A stretch of DNA of 64,000 nucleotides from Rhizomonospora bruguierae. Its GTDB lineage: Bacteria; Actinomycetota; Actinomycetes; Mycobacteriales; Micromonosporaceae. Below are positions 45,169 to 52,344 of the stretch, piece by piece. The notes beneath the pieces are model-generated. The model searched no databases, was not told the origin of the DNA, and saw only the letters and a program-made list of their open reading frames with translations. Location: assembly GCF_018397995.1 (NCBI RefSeq), contig NZ_BBQH01000029.1, positions 1-64,000 of the forward strand. Direction: 5' to 3'. A program made the translations under genes and the position numbers. Numbering within the stretch: the first letter of the stretch is position 1; every line of letters starts with the position of its first letter.

Positions 45169-45921
45169 ATGAGTCTGGGTACTTTGGTGCTGCTCCGGCA
45201 CGGCGAGAGCGAGTGGAACGCGAAGAACCTGTTCACCGGGTGGGTCGACGTGGACCTCACCGCACAGGGCGAGGCCGAGGCGCGCCGCGGCGGCGAGCTG
45301 CTGCGCGAGCACGGCCTGCTGCCGGACGTGGTGCACACCAGCGTGCTGCGCCGCGCCATCCGCACGGCCGAGCTGGCCCTGCACGCCTGCGACCGGCACT
45401 GGATCGCGGTGCGCCGGTCCTGGCGAGTGAACGAGCGCCACTACGGCGCCCTCCAGGGCAAGAACAAGAAGCAGACCCTGGAGGAGTACGGCGAGGAGCA
45501 GTTCATGCTCTGGCGCCGCTCGTACGACACCCCGCCGCCGCCGATCGCCGCCGACGACGAGTGGTCGCAGGTCGGCGACCCCCGGTACGCGCTGCTCCCG
45601 CCCGAGCTGGCGCCGCGCACCGAATGCCTGAAGGACGTGCTGAACCGGGCGCTGCCCTACTGGTACGACGAGATCGTGCCGGACCTGATGGCGGGTCGGA
45701 CGGTGCTGGTGGCCGCGCACGGCAACTCGCTGCGGGCGCTGGTCAAGCACCTGGACGGGATCAGCGACGAGTCGATCGCCAAGCTGAACATCCCGACCGG
45801 CATCCCGCTGCGCTACGACCTGGACCCGGCCACCCTGCGGCCCACCGTCACCGGCGGCGCCTACCTCGACCCCGAGGCGGCCAAGGAGGCGGCGGCCGCG
45901 GTGGCGAACCAGGGCCGCTGA
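45169..45921 (+). CDS. gpmA: 2,3-bisphosphoglycerate-dependent phosphoglycerate mutase
   Basis: 250 aa, ATG. The catalytic His lies in [20 protein letters not shown]. Other active-site segments are [20 protein letters not shown] (with the Glu) and [19 protein letters not shown] (second His). It interconverts 3- and 2-phosphoglycerate in glycolysis. gpm1 (Rv0489) precedes senX3-regX3 in mycobacteria as it does here, apart from the reversed phoU between. Confidence 0.96.
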   Translation: MSLGTLVLLRHGESEWNAKNLFTGWVDVDLTAQGEAEARRGGELLREHGLLPDVVHTSVLRRAIRTAELALHACDRHWIAVRRSWRVNERHYGALQGKNKKQTLEEYGEEQFMLWRRSYDTPPPPIAADDEWSQVGDPRYALLPPELAPRTECLKDVLNRALPYWYDEIVPDLMAGRTVLVAAHGNSLRALVKHLDGISDESIAKLNIPTGIPLRYDLDPATLRPTVTGGAYLDPEAAKEAAAAVANQGR

Positions 45922-45947
45922 GCCGCCCCACCGGCGGGGCGCCCGGG

Positions 45948-46601
45948 CTAACCGCCCAGCGCCTCGCCGGTGATCAGGTAGACCACGTGCTGGCCGGCGT
46001 TGACCGCGTGGTCGGCGTAGCGCTCGTAGTACCGGCCCAGCAGGGCGGCGTCCACGGCCGCCTCGACGCCGTGCGTCCAGTGGTCGTCCAGCAGCGTGCC
46101 GAAGAGCTGGCGCTGCAACTCGTCCACCGCGTCGTCGTCGTGCTCCAGCGAGCTGGCGACGGAGACGGTGGGGCCGGAGAGGACCAGTGTGATCTTGCCG
46201 GCTATCCGGTCCGCCCGCTCGGCCATCTCGCCGATCACGTCCCGCAACTCGGCCGGGACGGCGCAGGCCGGGTACCGGCGCAGCGCCGTCTTCGCCACGT
46301 GCCCCGCCAGGTCGCCCATCCGCTCCAGGTCGGTCGCGACGTGCAGCGAGGTGACGGTCAGGCGCAGGTCCGAGGCGACCGGCGCCTGCCGGGCCAGCAC
46401 CGCGTAGACCAGCTCCTCGATCCGGTGGTACAACTCGTCCACCTCGTCGTCGCGGCTGATCACCGCCAGGGCCGCCTCCCGGTCCGCGCGCAGCAGCGCG
46501 GTCGTGGCCAGCCGCATGGCGGTGCGGACCGCCTCGCCCATGGAGACCAGCAGCCTGCCGATCTCCAGTAGGTCGGCTCGGAACTCTTCCCGCATCGCCA
46601 C
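45948..46601 (-). CDS. phoU: Phosphate signalling protein PhoU
   Basis: 217 aa. GTG 46601 is chosen because GGAG lies 7 bp upstream; ATG 46595 is alternative. The protein is two repeats of a three-helix bundle. The first carries SRDDEVDELYHRIEELVYAV and DLRLTVTSLHVATDLERMGD; the second carries LEHDDDAVDELQRQLFGTLL and AALLGRYYERYADHAVNAGQ. The E/DxxxD clusters bind metal. PhoU holds the SenX3/PhoR kinase in the off state and limits Pst uptake when phosphate is ample. It is divergent from senX3 over a shared promoter region with PHO-box-like sites. Confidence 0.95.
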   Translation of the reverse strand: MAMREEFRADLLEIGRLLVSMGEAVRTAMRLATTALLRADREAALAVISRDDEVDELYHRIEELVYAVLARQAPVASDLRLTVTSLHVATDLERMGDLAGHVAKTALRRYPACAVPAELRDVIGEMAERADRIAGKITLVLSGPTVSVASSLEHDDDAVDELQRQLFGTLLDDHWTHGVEAAVDAALLGRYYERYADHAVNAGQHVVYLITGEALGG

Positions 46602-46683
46602 GTCACGTCTCCGTACTGAATGTTCCTGTCCGCTGCACGCGCTGTCGCTGAGAACGACCGTAGGACCCGGCCGGACTCCCCCA

Positions 46684-46722
46684 GGTTAACGGGGATGAAC
46701 GGGGCCCGGCTGAGCGGTGAAC
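46684..46722. promoter_or_regulatory. PHO-box-like sites in the phoU-senX3 divergent promoter region
   Basis: GTTCACC (minus strand, from 46722), GTTCATC (from 46700) and GTTAACC (from 46690) follow each other at 22 and 10 bp, close to the 11-bp repeat of PHO boxes. The gap 46602-46794 drives phoU leftward and senX3 rightward. It also holds a second GGTTAAC near 46770. Autoregulation by the RegX3/PhoP-type regulator is likely, as in Streptomyces phoU-phoRP. Confidence 0.6.
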
Positions 46723-46794
46723 ACTCGGAATTGGTCGCCGGTTATGTCCCGATTTGAGCAATCGTCGGGTTAACAACCGTCCTACGATCGCGGC

Positions 46795-48078
46795 GTGGAC
46801 TGGGCGGGTGGAGCCGGGGTGCTGGCCGGGGTGCTGATCGGCATCCTCGCCGGGCTGCTGGCCGCCGCCCTCCGGACGAGACCCCGCCGGCCGGGTGCCC
46901 CGGCCGGCCGACCGTGGCAAGGGAGGCGTGTCATCGGCGAGGAGCAGCAGCCCGCCAGCGGGCTCGGCCGCAAGAGCCTGGACTCGCTGCGGGTCGGCGT
47001 CATCGTGCTGGACCCCGCCGACGAGCCGGTCCTGGTCAACCCGTCCGCCCGGGCGATGGGGCTGCTCCGCGCCGGCGCCAAGCCCGGCACGATGGCCGCC
47101 CACCCGATCATCCGGACCCTGGCCGGCCAGGTCCGCCGGACCGGCGTGCGCCGCGAGGTCGAACTGGACCTGCCCCGCGGCCGCGAGGGCGGCACGCAGG
47201 CCCCGCTCGGGGTGCACCTGCGCGCGGTCGCGCTGAGCAACGGCTACATCGCCGTCGAGGCCGCCGACGTGACCGACGCGCACCGCGTCGCCCGGGTCCG
47301 GCGGGACTTCGTCGCCAACGTCAGCCACGAGCTCAAGACCCCGATAGGGGCGCTCCAGCTACTCGCCGAGGCGCTGCTGGACGCCACCGACCCGAGCAGC
47401 GCCGGGGTCAGCCCCGACCCCGCCGAGGACGTGGCCGCCGCCCGCCGCTTCGCCGAGCGCATCCAGCACGAGTCCACCCGGCTGGGCCGACTGGTCAGTG
47501 AGCTGATCGAGCTGACCCGGCTGCAGGGCGCGGACCCGCTGCCCACCCCCGAGCCGGTCTCCGTGGACTGGGTGCTCGCCGAGGTGGTGGACCGCACCCG
47601 CACCGCCGCCAGCGCCAAGCGCATCGAGTTGACAGTGGGCGGCGAGCGCGGCCGGACCGTCTACGGCAGCGACAGCCAGGTCGCCACCGCGGTGGTTAAT
47701 CTTGTGGAGAACGCGATCGCGTACTCGCCGGAGGAGACCACGGTCACGGTCATCGTCGGCGGCGACGAGGAGATGGTTGCGATCGCGGTCACCGACCAGG
47801 GCATCGGCATCGCCCCCGGTGACGTCGATCGGATCTTCGAGCGCTTCTACCGCGCCGACCAGGCCCGCTCGCGTGCCACCGGCGGGACCGGCCTGGGTCT
47901 CGCGATCGTCAAACACATCGCCACCAACCACAGCGGCCGGGTGGACGTATCCAGCTCGGTCGGCGCCGGTTCGACGTTCACTCTGCGGCTGCCGGCCCGC
48001 CCACCGGATGCAGCCCTGCCGCTACCACCCTCGGTTGAGATCGAATCCGACTCGGCCGCGGCCGTGCCGGGTACTTAG
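46795..48078 (+). CDS. senX3: Sensor histidine kinase SenX3/PhoR
   Basis: 427 aa, GTG start. One N-terminal membrane helix (GVLAGVLIGILAGLLAAAL) is followed by a basic stretch, a PAS-like domain (SLRVGVIVLDPADEPVLVNP), and the kinase core: H-box RDFVANVSHELKTPIGALQL (phosphoacceptor His), N-box VATAVVNLVENAIAYSPEET, and G-boxes TDQGIGIAPGDVDRIFERFY and ATGGTGLGLAIVKHIATNHS. It senses phosphate status through PhoU and Pst and phosphorylates RegX3. The last 25 residues are an acidic, Pro-rich tail. Confidence 0.95.
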   Translation: MDWAGGAGVLAGVLIGILAGLLAAALRTRPRRPGAPAGRPWQGRRVIGEEQQPASGLGRKSLDSLRVGVIVLDPADEPVLVNPSARAMGLLRAGAKPGTMAAHPIIRTLAGQVRRTGVRREVELDLPRGREGGTQAPLGVHLRAVALSNGYIAVEAADVTDAHRVARVRRDFVANVSHELKTPIGALQLLAEALLDATDPSSAGVSPDPAEDVAAARRFAERIQHESTRLGRLVSELIELTRLQGADPLPTPEPVSVDWVLAEVVDRTRTAASAKRIELTVGGERGRTVYGSDSQVATAVVNLVENAIAYSPEETTVTVIVGGDEEMVAIAVTDQGIGIAPGDVDRIFERFYRADQARSRATGGTGLGLAIVKHIATNHSGRVDVSSSVGAGSTFTLRLPARPPDAALPLPPSVEIESDSAAAVPGT

Positions 48079-48090
48079 GAAGGAACGCAC

Positions 48091-48774
48091 GTGGCCCGTG
48101 TGCTCGTCGTCGAGGATGAGGAATCGTTCTCGGACGCGCTGTCGTACATGCTGCGCAAGGAGGGGTTCGAGGTCTCCGTCGCGGCGACCGGTACCGCGGC
48201 GCTGACCGAGTTCGACCGGACCGGCGCCGACATCGTGCTGCTCGACCTCATGCTGCCGGAGATGTCCGGCACCGAGGTCTGCCGGCAACTGCGGCAGCGC
48301 TCGTACGTGCCGATCATCATGGTCACCGCCCGGGACAGCGAGATCGACAAGGTGGTCGGCCTGGAGATCGGGGCCGACGACTACGTCACCAAGCCCTACT
48401 CGCCCCGCGAACTGGTCGCCCGCATCCGCGCGGTGCTGCGCCGGCAGGGCGGCGAGGTGGCCGAGGTGACCACGCCGACGCTGTCCGCCGGGCCGGTCCG
48501 GATGGACGTCGAACGGCACGTGGTGACCGTCGGCGGCGCCCCGGTGCAGTTGCCGCTCAAGGAGTTCGAGCTGCTCGAACTGCTGCTGCGCAACGCCGGC
48601 CGGGTGCTGACCCGCGGCCAGCTCATCGACCGGGTCTGGGGCGCCGACTACGTCGGTGACACCAAGACGCTGGACGTGCACGTGAAGCGGCTGCGCTCGA
48701 AGGTGGAGCCGGAGCCCTCCGCGCCGCGGTTCATCGTCACGGTCCGCGGCCTCGGGTACAAGTTCGAGCCGTAG
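48091..48774 (+). CDS. regX3: Response regulator RegX3/PhoP, phosphate starvation
   Basis: 227 aa, GTG, 12 bp after senX3 with AGGAAGGAACGC ahead. The receiver carries RVLVVEDEESFSDALSYMLR, DIVLLDLMLPEMSGTEVCRQ (phosphoacceptor Asp), IIMVTARDSEIDK and DDYVTKPYSPRELVAR. The DNA-binding winged helix has LPLKEFELLELLLRNAGRVL and TKTLDVHVKRLRSKVEPEPS. It should bind PHO boxes such as those ahead of pstS and in the phoU-senX3 gap, activating phosphate uptake genes. Confidence 0.96.
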   Translation: MARVLVVEDEESFSDALSYMLRKEGFEVSVAATGTAALTEFDRTGADIVLLDLMLPEMSGTEVCRQLRQRSYVPIIMVTARDSEIDKVVGLEIGADDYVTKPYSPRELVARIRAVLRRQGGEVAEVTTPTLSAGPVRMDVERHVVTVGGAPVQLPLKEFELLELLLRNAGRVLTRGQLIDRVWGADYVGDTKTLDVHVKRLRSKVEPEPSAPRFIVTVRGLGYKFEP

Positions 48775-48787
48775 CCCGGCTGGTCGC

Positions 48788-48958
48788 TCAGGCCGCCGCC
48801 GCGGCGGGTCGCCGCCGGCCGGTGGTGATCGCTTCGCGGTACCCGCAGTAGCACTCCACCTCCAGCACGATGCCGGCGTCGGTGTTGCGCAGGCTGCGGA
48901 TGCGCCGCTCGGTCAGGAGCATCCTGGCCCCGTGCGTGGGGCAGTCAATGGTGAACAT
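48788..48958 (-). CDS. Small Cys-containing protein (56 aa), possible zinc-binding
   Basis: 56 aa from ATG 48958: MFTIDCPTHGARMLLTERRI, then VEC-YCGYREAI and a basic tail. Cys6 with His9 and the pair in ECYCG suggest a zinc ribbon, CxxH...CxC. It is divergent from the GlxA-like gene, 90 bp away, and convergent to regX3. Codon use looks genuine. I know of no function. Confidence 0.55.
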   Translation of the reverse strand: MFTIDCPTHGARMLLTERRIRSLRNTDAGIVLEVECYCGYREAITTGRRRPAAAAA

Positions 48959-49048
48959 GCCTCGATGCTCGCGCCGTGCGGGCGGCCGCACGAGTGGCAG
49001 TCGGGCCGACCATCGCAAGTTTCCTGCCAACGGCGTACGCTGCCGTCC

Positions 49049-50011
49049 ATGGCGCCCTTCCGGTCGGTCGCGGCCTACGTGCACACCCGCACGGGCGGGT
49101 TCGGTGTGGGGATCGTCAGCGAGGTGTTCGGCTACGACCGCACCGACCACGGCATCCCCGCGTTCGACTTCACCGTGTGCGCCGAGACCCCCGGCCCGGT
49201 CCGCACGGACACCGGCCTCACCCTGATCGTCGACCACGGCCTGGACCGCCTCGCCGCCGCCGACCTGGTCATGATCATGTCCTGGGACGACTTCGGCCGC
49301 GAGCCGTCGCCCCCGGTCCTGGCGGCCATCCGCGCCGCGTACGACAACGGCGCCACCATCGCCACCCACTGCACCGGCACCTTCGTCCTGGCCGCGACCG
49401 GCCTGCTCGACGGCAGGCGCGCCACCACCCACTGGCGCTGGGCGGACGCCCTCGCGCGCCGGTTCCCCGCCGTCGAGGTACTCCCCGAGGTGCTCTACAT
49501 CGACGAGGGTCGTCTGGTCACCGGCGCGGGCGCCGCCGCCGGCGTCGACCTGTGCCTCTACCTGGTCCGCCGGGAGTACGGCGCCGCCGTGGCGACCGCC
49601 ATCGCCCGCGACATGGTCGTCCCGCCGCACCGCGACGGCGGCCAGGCCCAGTTCGTCACCTCGCCCGTCCCCGCCGACTGCGACGACGACCGCCTCTCCG
49701 ACGTCATCAACTGGGCCCGCGGCAACCTCCACGAACCCCTCACCGTGGAGACCCTCGCCGCCCGCGCGCTGATGAGCCCCCGCTCCTTCGCCCGCCATTT
49801 CAAGGCCGCCACCGGCGCCACCCCGCACGCCTGGCTGCTCGGCCAGCGCCTGCACCGCGCCGAGGAACTGCTCGAGACCGCCGACGTGCCGATCGAGCAG
49901 ATCGCCCGCCGGGTCGGCTTCGGCACCGCCGCCGCGCTGCGCGAGCAGTTCATCCGCCGCCGCGGCATCCCGCCCCGCGACTACCGCCGCACCTTCTCCC
50001 ACACCCGCTAG
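49049..50011 (+). CDS. GlxA-type AraC regulator with DJ-1/PfpI domain
   Basis: 320 aa, ATG. The N-terminal domain (about 1-190) is a DJ-1/PfpI-like class I amidotransferase fold: VAAYVHTRTGGFGVGIVSEV, then ATIATHCTGTFVLAATGLLD, where the Cys in HCTG is at the nucleophile elbow. The C-terminal domain is an AraC DNA-binding pair of HTHs: VETLAARALMSPRSFARHFK and IEQIARRVGFGTAAALREQF. GlxA regulators control diverse catabolic and developmental genes, and the signal is not known. It precedes the catabolic island in the same direction, with the 36-bp palindrome between. Confidence 0.92.
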   Translation: MAPFRSVAAYVHTRTGGFGVGIVSEVFGYDRTDHGIPAFDFTVCAETPGPVRTDTGLTLIVDHGLDRLAAADLVMIMSWDDFGREPSPPVLAAIRAAYDNGATIATHCTGTFVLAATGLLDGRRATTHWRWADALARRFPAVEVLPEVLYIDEGRLVTGAGAAAGVDLCLYLVRREYGAAVATAIARDMVVPPHRDGGQAQFVTSPVPADCDDDRLSDVINWARGNLHEPLTVETLAARALMSPRSFARHFKAATGATPHAWLLGQRLHRAEELLETADVPIEQIARRVGFGTAAALREQFIRRRGIPPRDYRRTFSHTR

Positions 50012-50089
50012 GCCCGTATTCTGCGGGTTTCCCGGCCATGCCGCTGGGATCTTCGACTCCTGCTGACCTGGCCACCGGCGGACGCGCGA

Positions 50090-50125
50090 GGTGACCCATC
50101 GTCGGCTAGCCGACGATGGGTCACC
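50090..50125. terminator. Perfect 36-bp palindrome (hairpin), likely terminator ahead of the catabolic operon
   Basis: 16-bp arms (GGTGACCCATCGTCGG and its exact complement) enclose CTAG, itself a palindrome, so the entire 36 bp is self-complementary. It lies 78 bp after the GlxA stop and about 55 bp upstream of the hyuA promoter. As RNA it folds to a very stable stem with a 4-nt loop, though no T-run follows. It could instead be a protein-binding site. Confidence 0.65.
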
Positions 50126-50180
50126 GATCGTAGCTCACGGTCCGACAAACCGGCCCCGACCAGGTTTTTCATCGCGAGTC

Positions 50181-50217
50181 TTTACAGCCTCGCCGGACCG
50201 GGCTACGTTGCGTGCAA
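50181..50217 (+). promoter_or_regulatory. Sigma70-type promoter with overlapping operator for the hyu operon
   Basis: TTTACA (-35, 50181-50186), a 17-bp spacer and TACGTT (-10, 50204-50209) form a good promoter. The short palindrome TTGC-GT-GCAA (50208-50217) overlaps its start region and may be the operator of the LacI-family repressor at the end of the island. The hyuA ATG is 27 bp further on. Confidence 0.6.
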
Positions 50218-50244
50218 TCGTTTGGCGCGGTGGGAAGGAACTCC

Positions 50245-52344
50245 ATGGGCTACATAACCGGACTCGATATCGGCGGAACGTTCACCGACGTGTCCGCAGT
50301 CTCGGTAGAGACCGGAGCCATCTACACGGCGAAGGCTCGTTCCACCCCGTGGGACCTCGTCGAGGGGCTGGTGGAGGGCCTGGGTCTCGTTGCCGAGCAG
50401 GCCGGGCTGACCACGGAGGAACTGCTCGCCGACACGGTGAAGTTCGCCCATGGAACGACCCAGACCTCCAATGTCATCTTCACCTGGGTGGGTGCGAAGA
50501 CCGGCCTGATCACCACGCGGGGATTCGCCGACGAGATCCTCATCATGCGGGCCCGCGGCCGGGTCGCCGGGCTCGGGCTGGCCGATCGCCGCAAGCTGCG
50601 CGAGACGCAGAAGCCGCCGCAGATCGTGCCCAGGCACCTCATCGCCGAGGCCGCCGAGCGGATCGACCACCGCGGCCGGGTCCTGACCGGACTCACCCGG
50701 GAAGAGGCCACCCGGGTCGTCACCGAACTGCTGGACAAGGGCGTCGAGTCGATCGCCGTCTCGCTGCTGTGGGCGCAGGAGAACTCGGCGCACGAACTGC
50801 TCATCAAAGAGATCATCAACGAGCTGGCCCCCGGTATGCACGTCAGCCTCGGTCACGAACTGGCCCGCGTGGCCGGCGAGTACGAGCGGGCCTCAACGGC
50901 AGTCATCAACGCATTCGTCGCTCCGACCGTCGAGCACTACCTAGACCGGCTCGTGGGGCGCATGACCGACCTGAAACTTCAGGCGCCCCTTCTCGTGCTC
51001 CAGGCCAGCGGCGGCGTCAACAGCGCCGAGGAGACCGTGCCGATCAAGACGATCGAAAGCGGCCCCGCCGCCGGCATGGTCGGCGTCAAGGCGCTGATGG
51101 ACAACGTGGGCTACGACAACGTGATCGCCACCGACGTGGGGGGCACCACGTTCAAGGTCGGCCTGCTCGTCAACGGCCAGTGGTCGGTGACCCAAGAGAC
51201 CATCATCAACCAGTACAGCCTGCTCATCCCCATGATCGACCTGGTCTCGATCGGAGCCGGCGGCGGCAGCATCGCCTGGGTCGACGACACGCGTCTGCGG
51301 ATCGGCCCGCTGAGCGCGGGCGGCGATCCGGGCCCGGCCTGCTACGGCTGGGGCGGCACCCAGCCCACGGTTACCGATGCCGACCTGGTGCTCGGCTTCC
51401 TCAACCCCGACCGGTTCCTCGCCGGCCGGCTCTCGCTCAGCCGCGAGAAGGCGGAAGCCGCCATCAAGGAGCAGGTGGCCGACCGGTTGTTCGGCGGTGA
51501 CGTGGTCAAGGCCGCGGCCGGGATCCGGCACATCGTCGACTCCCAGATGGGCGACCTGGTTCGCAAGGCCACGATCGAACGCGGCCACGACCCGCGAGGC
51601 TTCGTCCTGGTCGCCTACGGCGGGGCGGGGCCGTTGCACGCCAGCGGGTATTCCCGGGGTATCGGCGTCAAGACGATTCTGGTTCCCCAGGCCGCCACCG
51701 GATTCTCCGCCTACGGCGCCGCGGCCAGCGACATCCAGCACTCCATCCATCGTTCGGTTCGCGCCGACCTGCTGGACGACCCCGCCGCGCTCGACCGGGC
51801 ATACCTCGACATCGAAGAAGAGGCCCGCGCGCTCGTCGAGAAGCAGAACGTCTCCCGGTCGGACATCAGCTCTTCCCGGTGGGCGGAAATGCGCTACGAG
51901 CGGCAACTCCACGACGTGCGCGTCGATGCCAAGGACGCCGTCGGTGAGCAGGTCTCCGCTGGGCTGCGGGAGGCATTCATCGAACGCTATGAGGCGCTTT
52001 ACGGCAGCAGCGCCACCCTGCCGAACGCCTCGCCGCAACTGCTGCGGATCGGCGTCGACGTCGTCGGGGCGATCACCAAGCCCACCGTTCACGAGCTCGA
52101 GCTGGAGGGCGAAGACGCCGGCGCAGCCCGGTCAGGTACCCGGCAGGTGTTCTGGCCCGAGCTCATGGAATGGGCGGAGACGCCGATCTACGACGGAACT
52201 TTGCTGCGGCCAGGCAACGTTTTTGCCGGCGCCGCGATTATCGAGCAGCCCGGTACCACCATCGTTGTGCCGCCCGGCGCCACCTCCACGGTCGACCGTT
52301 TCGGAAACAACGTCATCCACCTGGCCGTAGGAGGCAGCAAGTGA
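50245..52344 (+). CDS. hyuA: HyuA family subunit (hydantoinase/oxoprolinase A, acetone-carboxylase-like)
   Basis: 699 aa, ATG with GGGAAGGA. An N-terminal actin-like ATPase fold opens with YITGLDIGGTFTDVSAVSVE. FAHGTTQTSNVIFTWVGAKT is typical of the N-domain. The main domain holds VIATDVGGTTFKVGLLVNGQ (the second phosphate-binding loop), SIGAGGGSIAWVDD, SAGGDPGPACYGWGGTQPTV and VAYGGAGPLHASGYS. Family members use ATP to activate a carbonyl for hydrolysis (5-oxoproline, N-methylhydantoin, cyclic amides) or carboxylation (acetone, acetophenone). It acts with HyuB, encoded with a GTGA overlap. It begins the accessory island. Confidence 0.93.
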   Translation: MGYITGLDIGGTFTDVSAVSVETGAIYTAKARSTPWDLVEGLVEGLGLVAEQAGLTTEELLADTVKFAHGTTQTSNVIFTWVGAKTGLITTRGFADEILIMRARGRVAGLGLADRRKLRETQKPPQIVPRHLIAEAAERIDHRGRVLTGLTREEATRVVTELLDKGVESIAVSLLWAQENSAHELLIKEIINELAPGMHVSLGHELARVAGEYERASTAVINAFVAPTVEHYLDRLVGRMTDLKLQAPLLVLQASGGVNSAEETVPIKTIESGPAAGMVGVKALMDNVGYDNVIATDVGGTTFKVGLLVNGQWSVTQETIINQYSLLIPMIDLVSIGAGGGSIAWVDDTRLRIGPLSAGGDPGPACYGWGGTQPTVTDADLVLGFLNPDRFLAGRLSLSREKAEAAIKEQVADRLFGGDVVKAAAGIRHIVDSQMGDLVRKATIERGHDPRGFVLVAYGGAGPLHASGYSRGIGVKTILVPQAATGFSAYGAAASDIQHSIHRSVRADLLDDPAALDRAYLDIEEEARALVEKQNVSRSDISSSRWAEMRYERQLHDVRVDAKDAVGEQVSAGLREAFIERYEALYGSSATLPNASPQLLRIGVDVVGAITKPTVHELELEGEDAGAARSGTRQVFWPELMEWAETPIYDGTLLRPGNVFAGAAIIEQPGTTIVVPPGATSTVDRFGNNVIHLAVGGSK

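Noticed and set aside
45924-45941. 6-bp GC stem between gpmA and phoU
   Set aside because: Arms CGCCCC/GGGGCG are too short to claim as a terminator in such GC-rich DNA.
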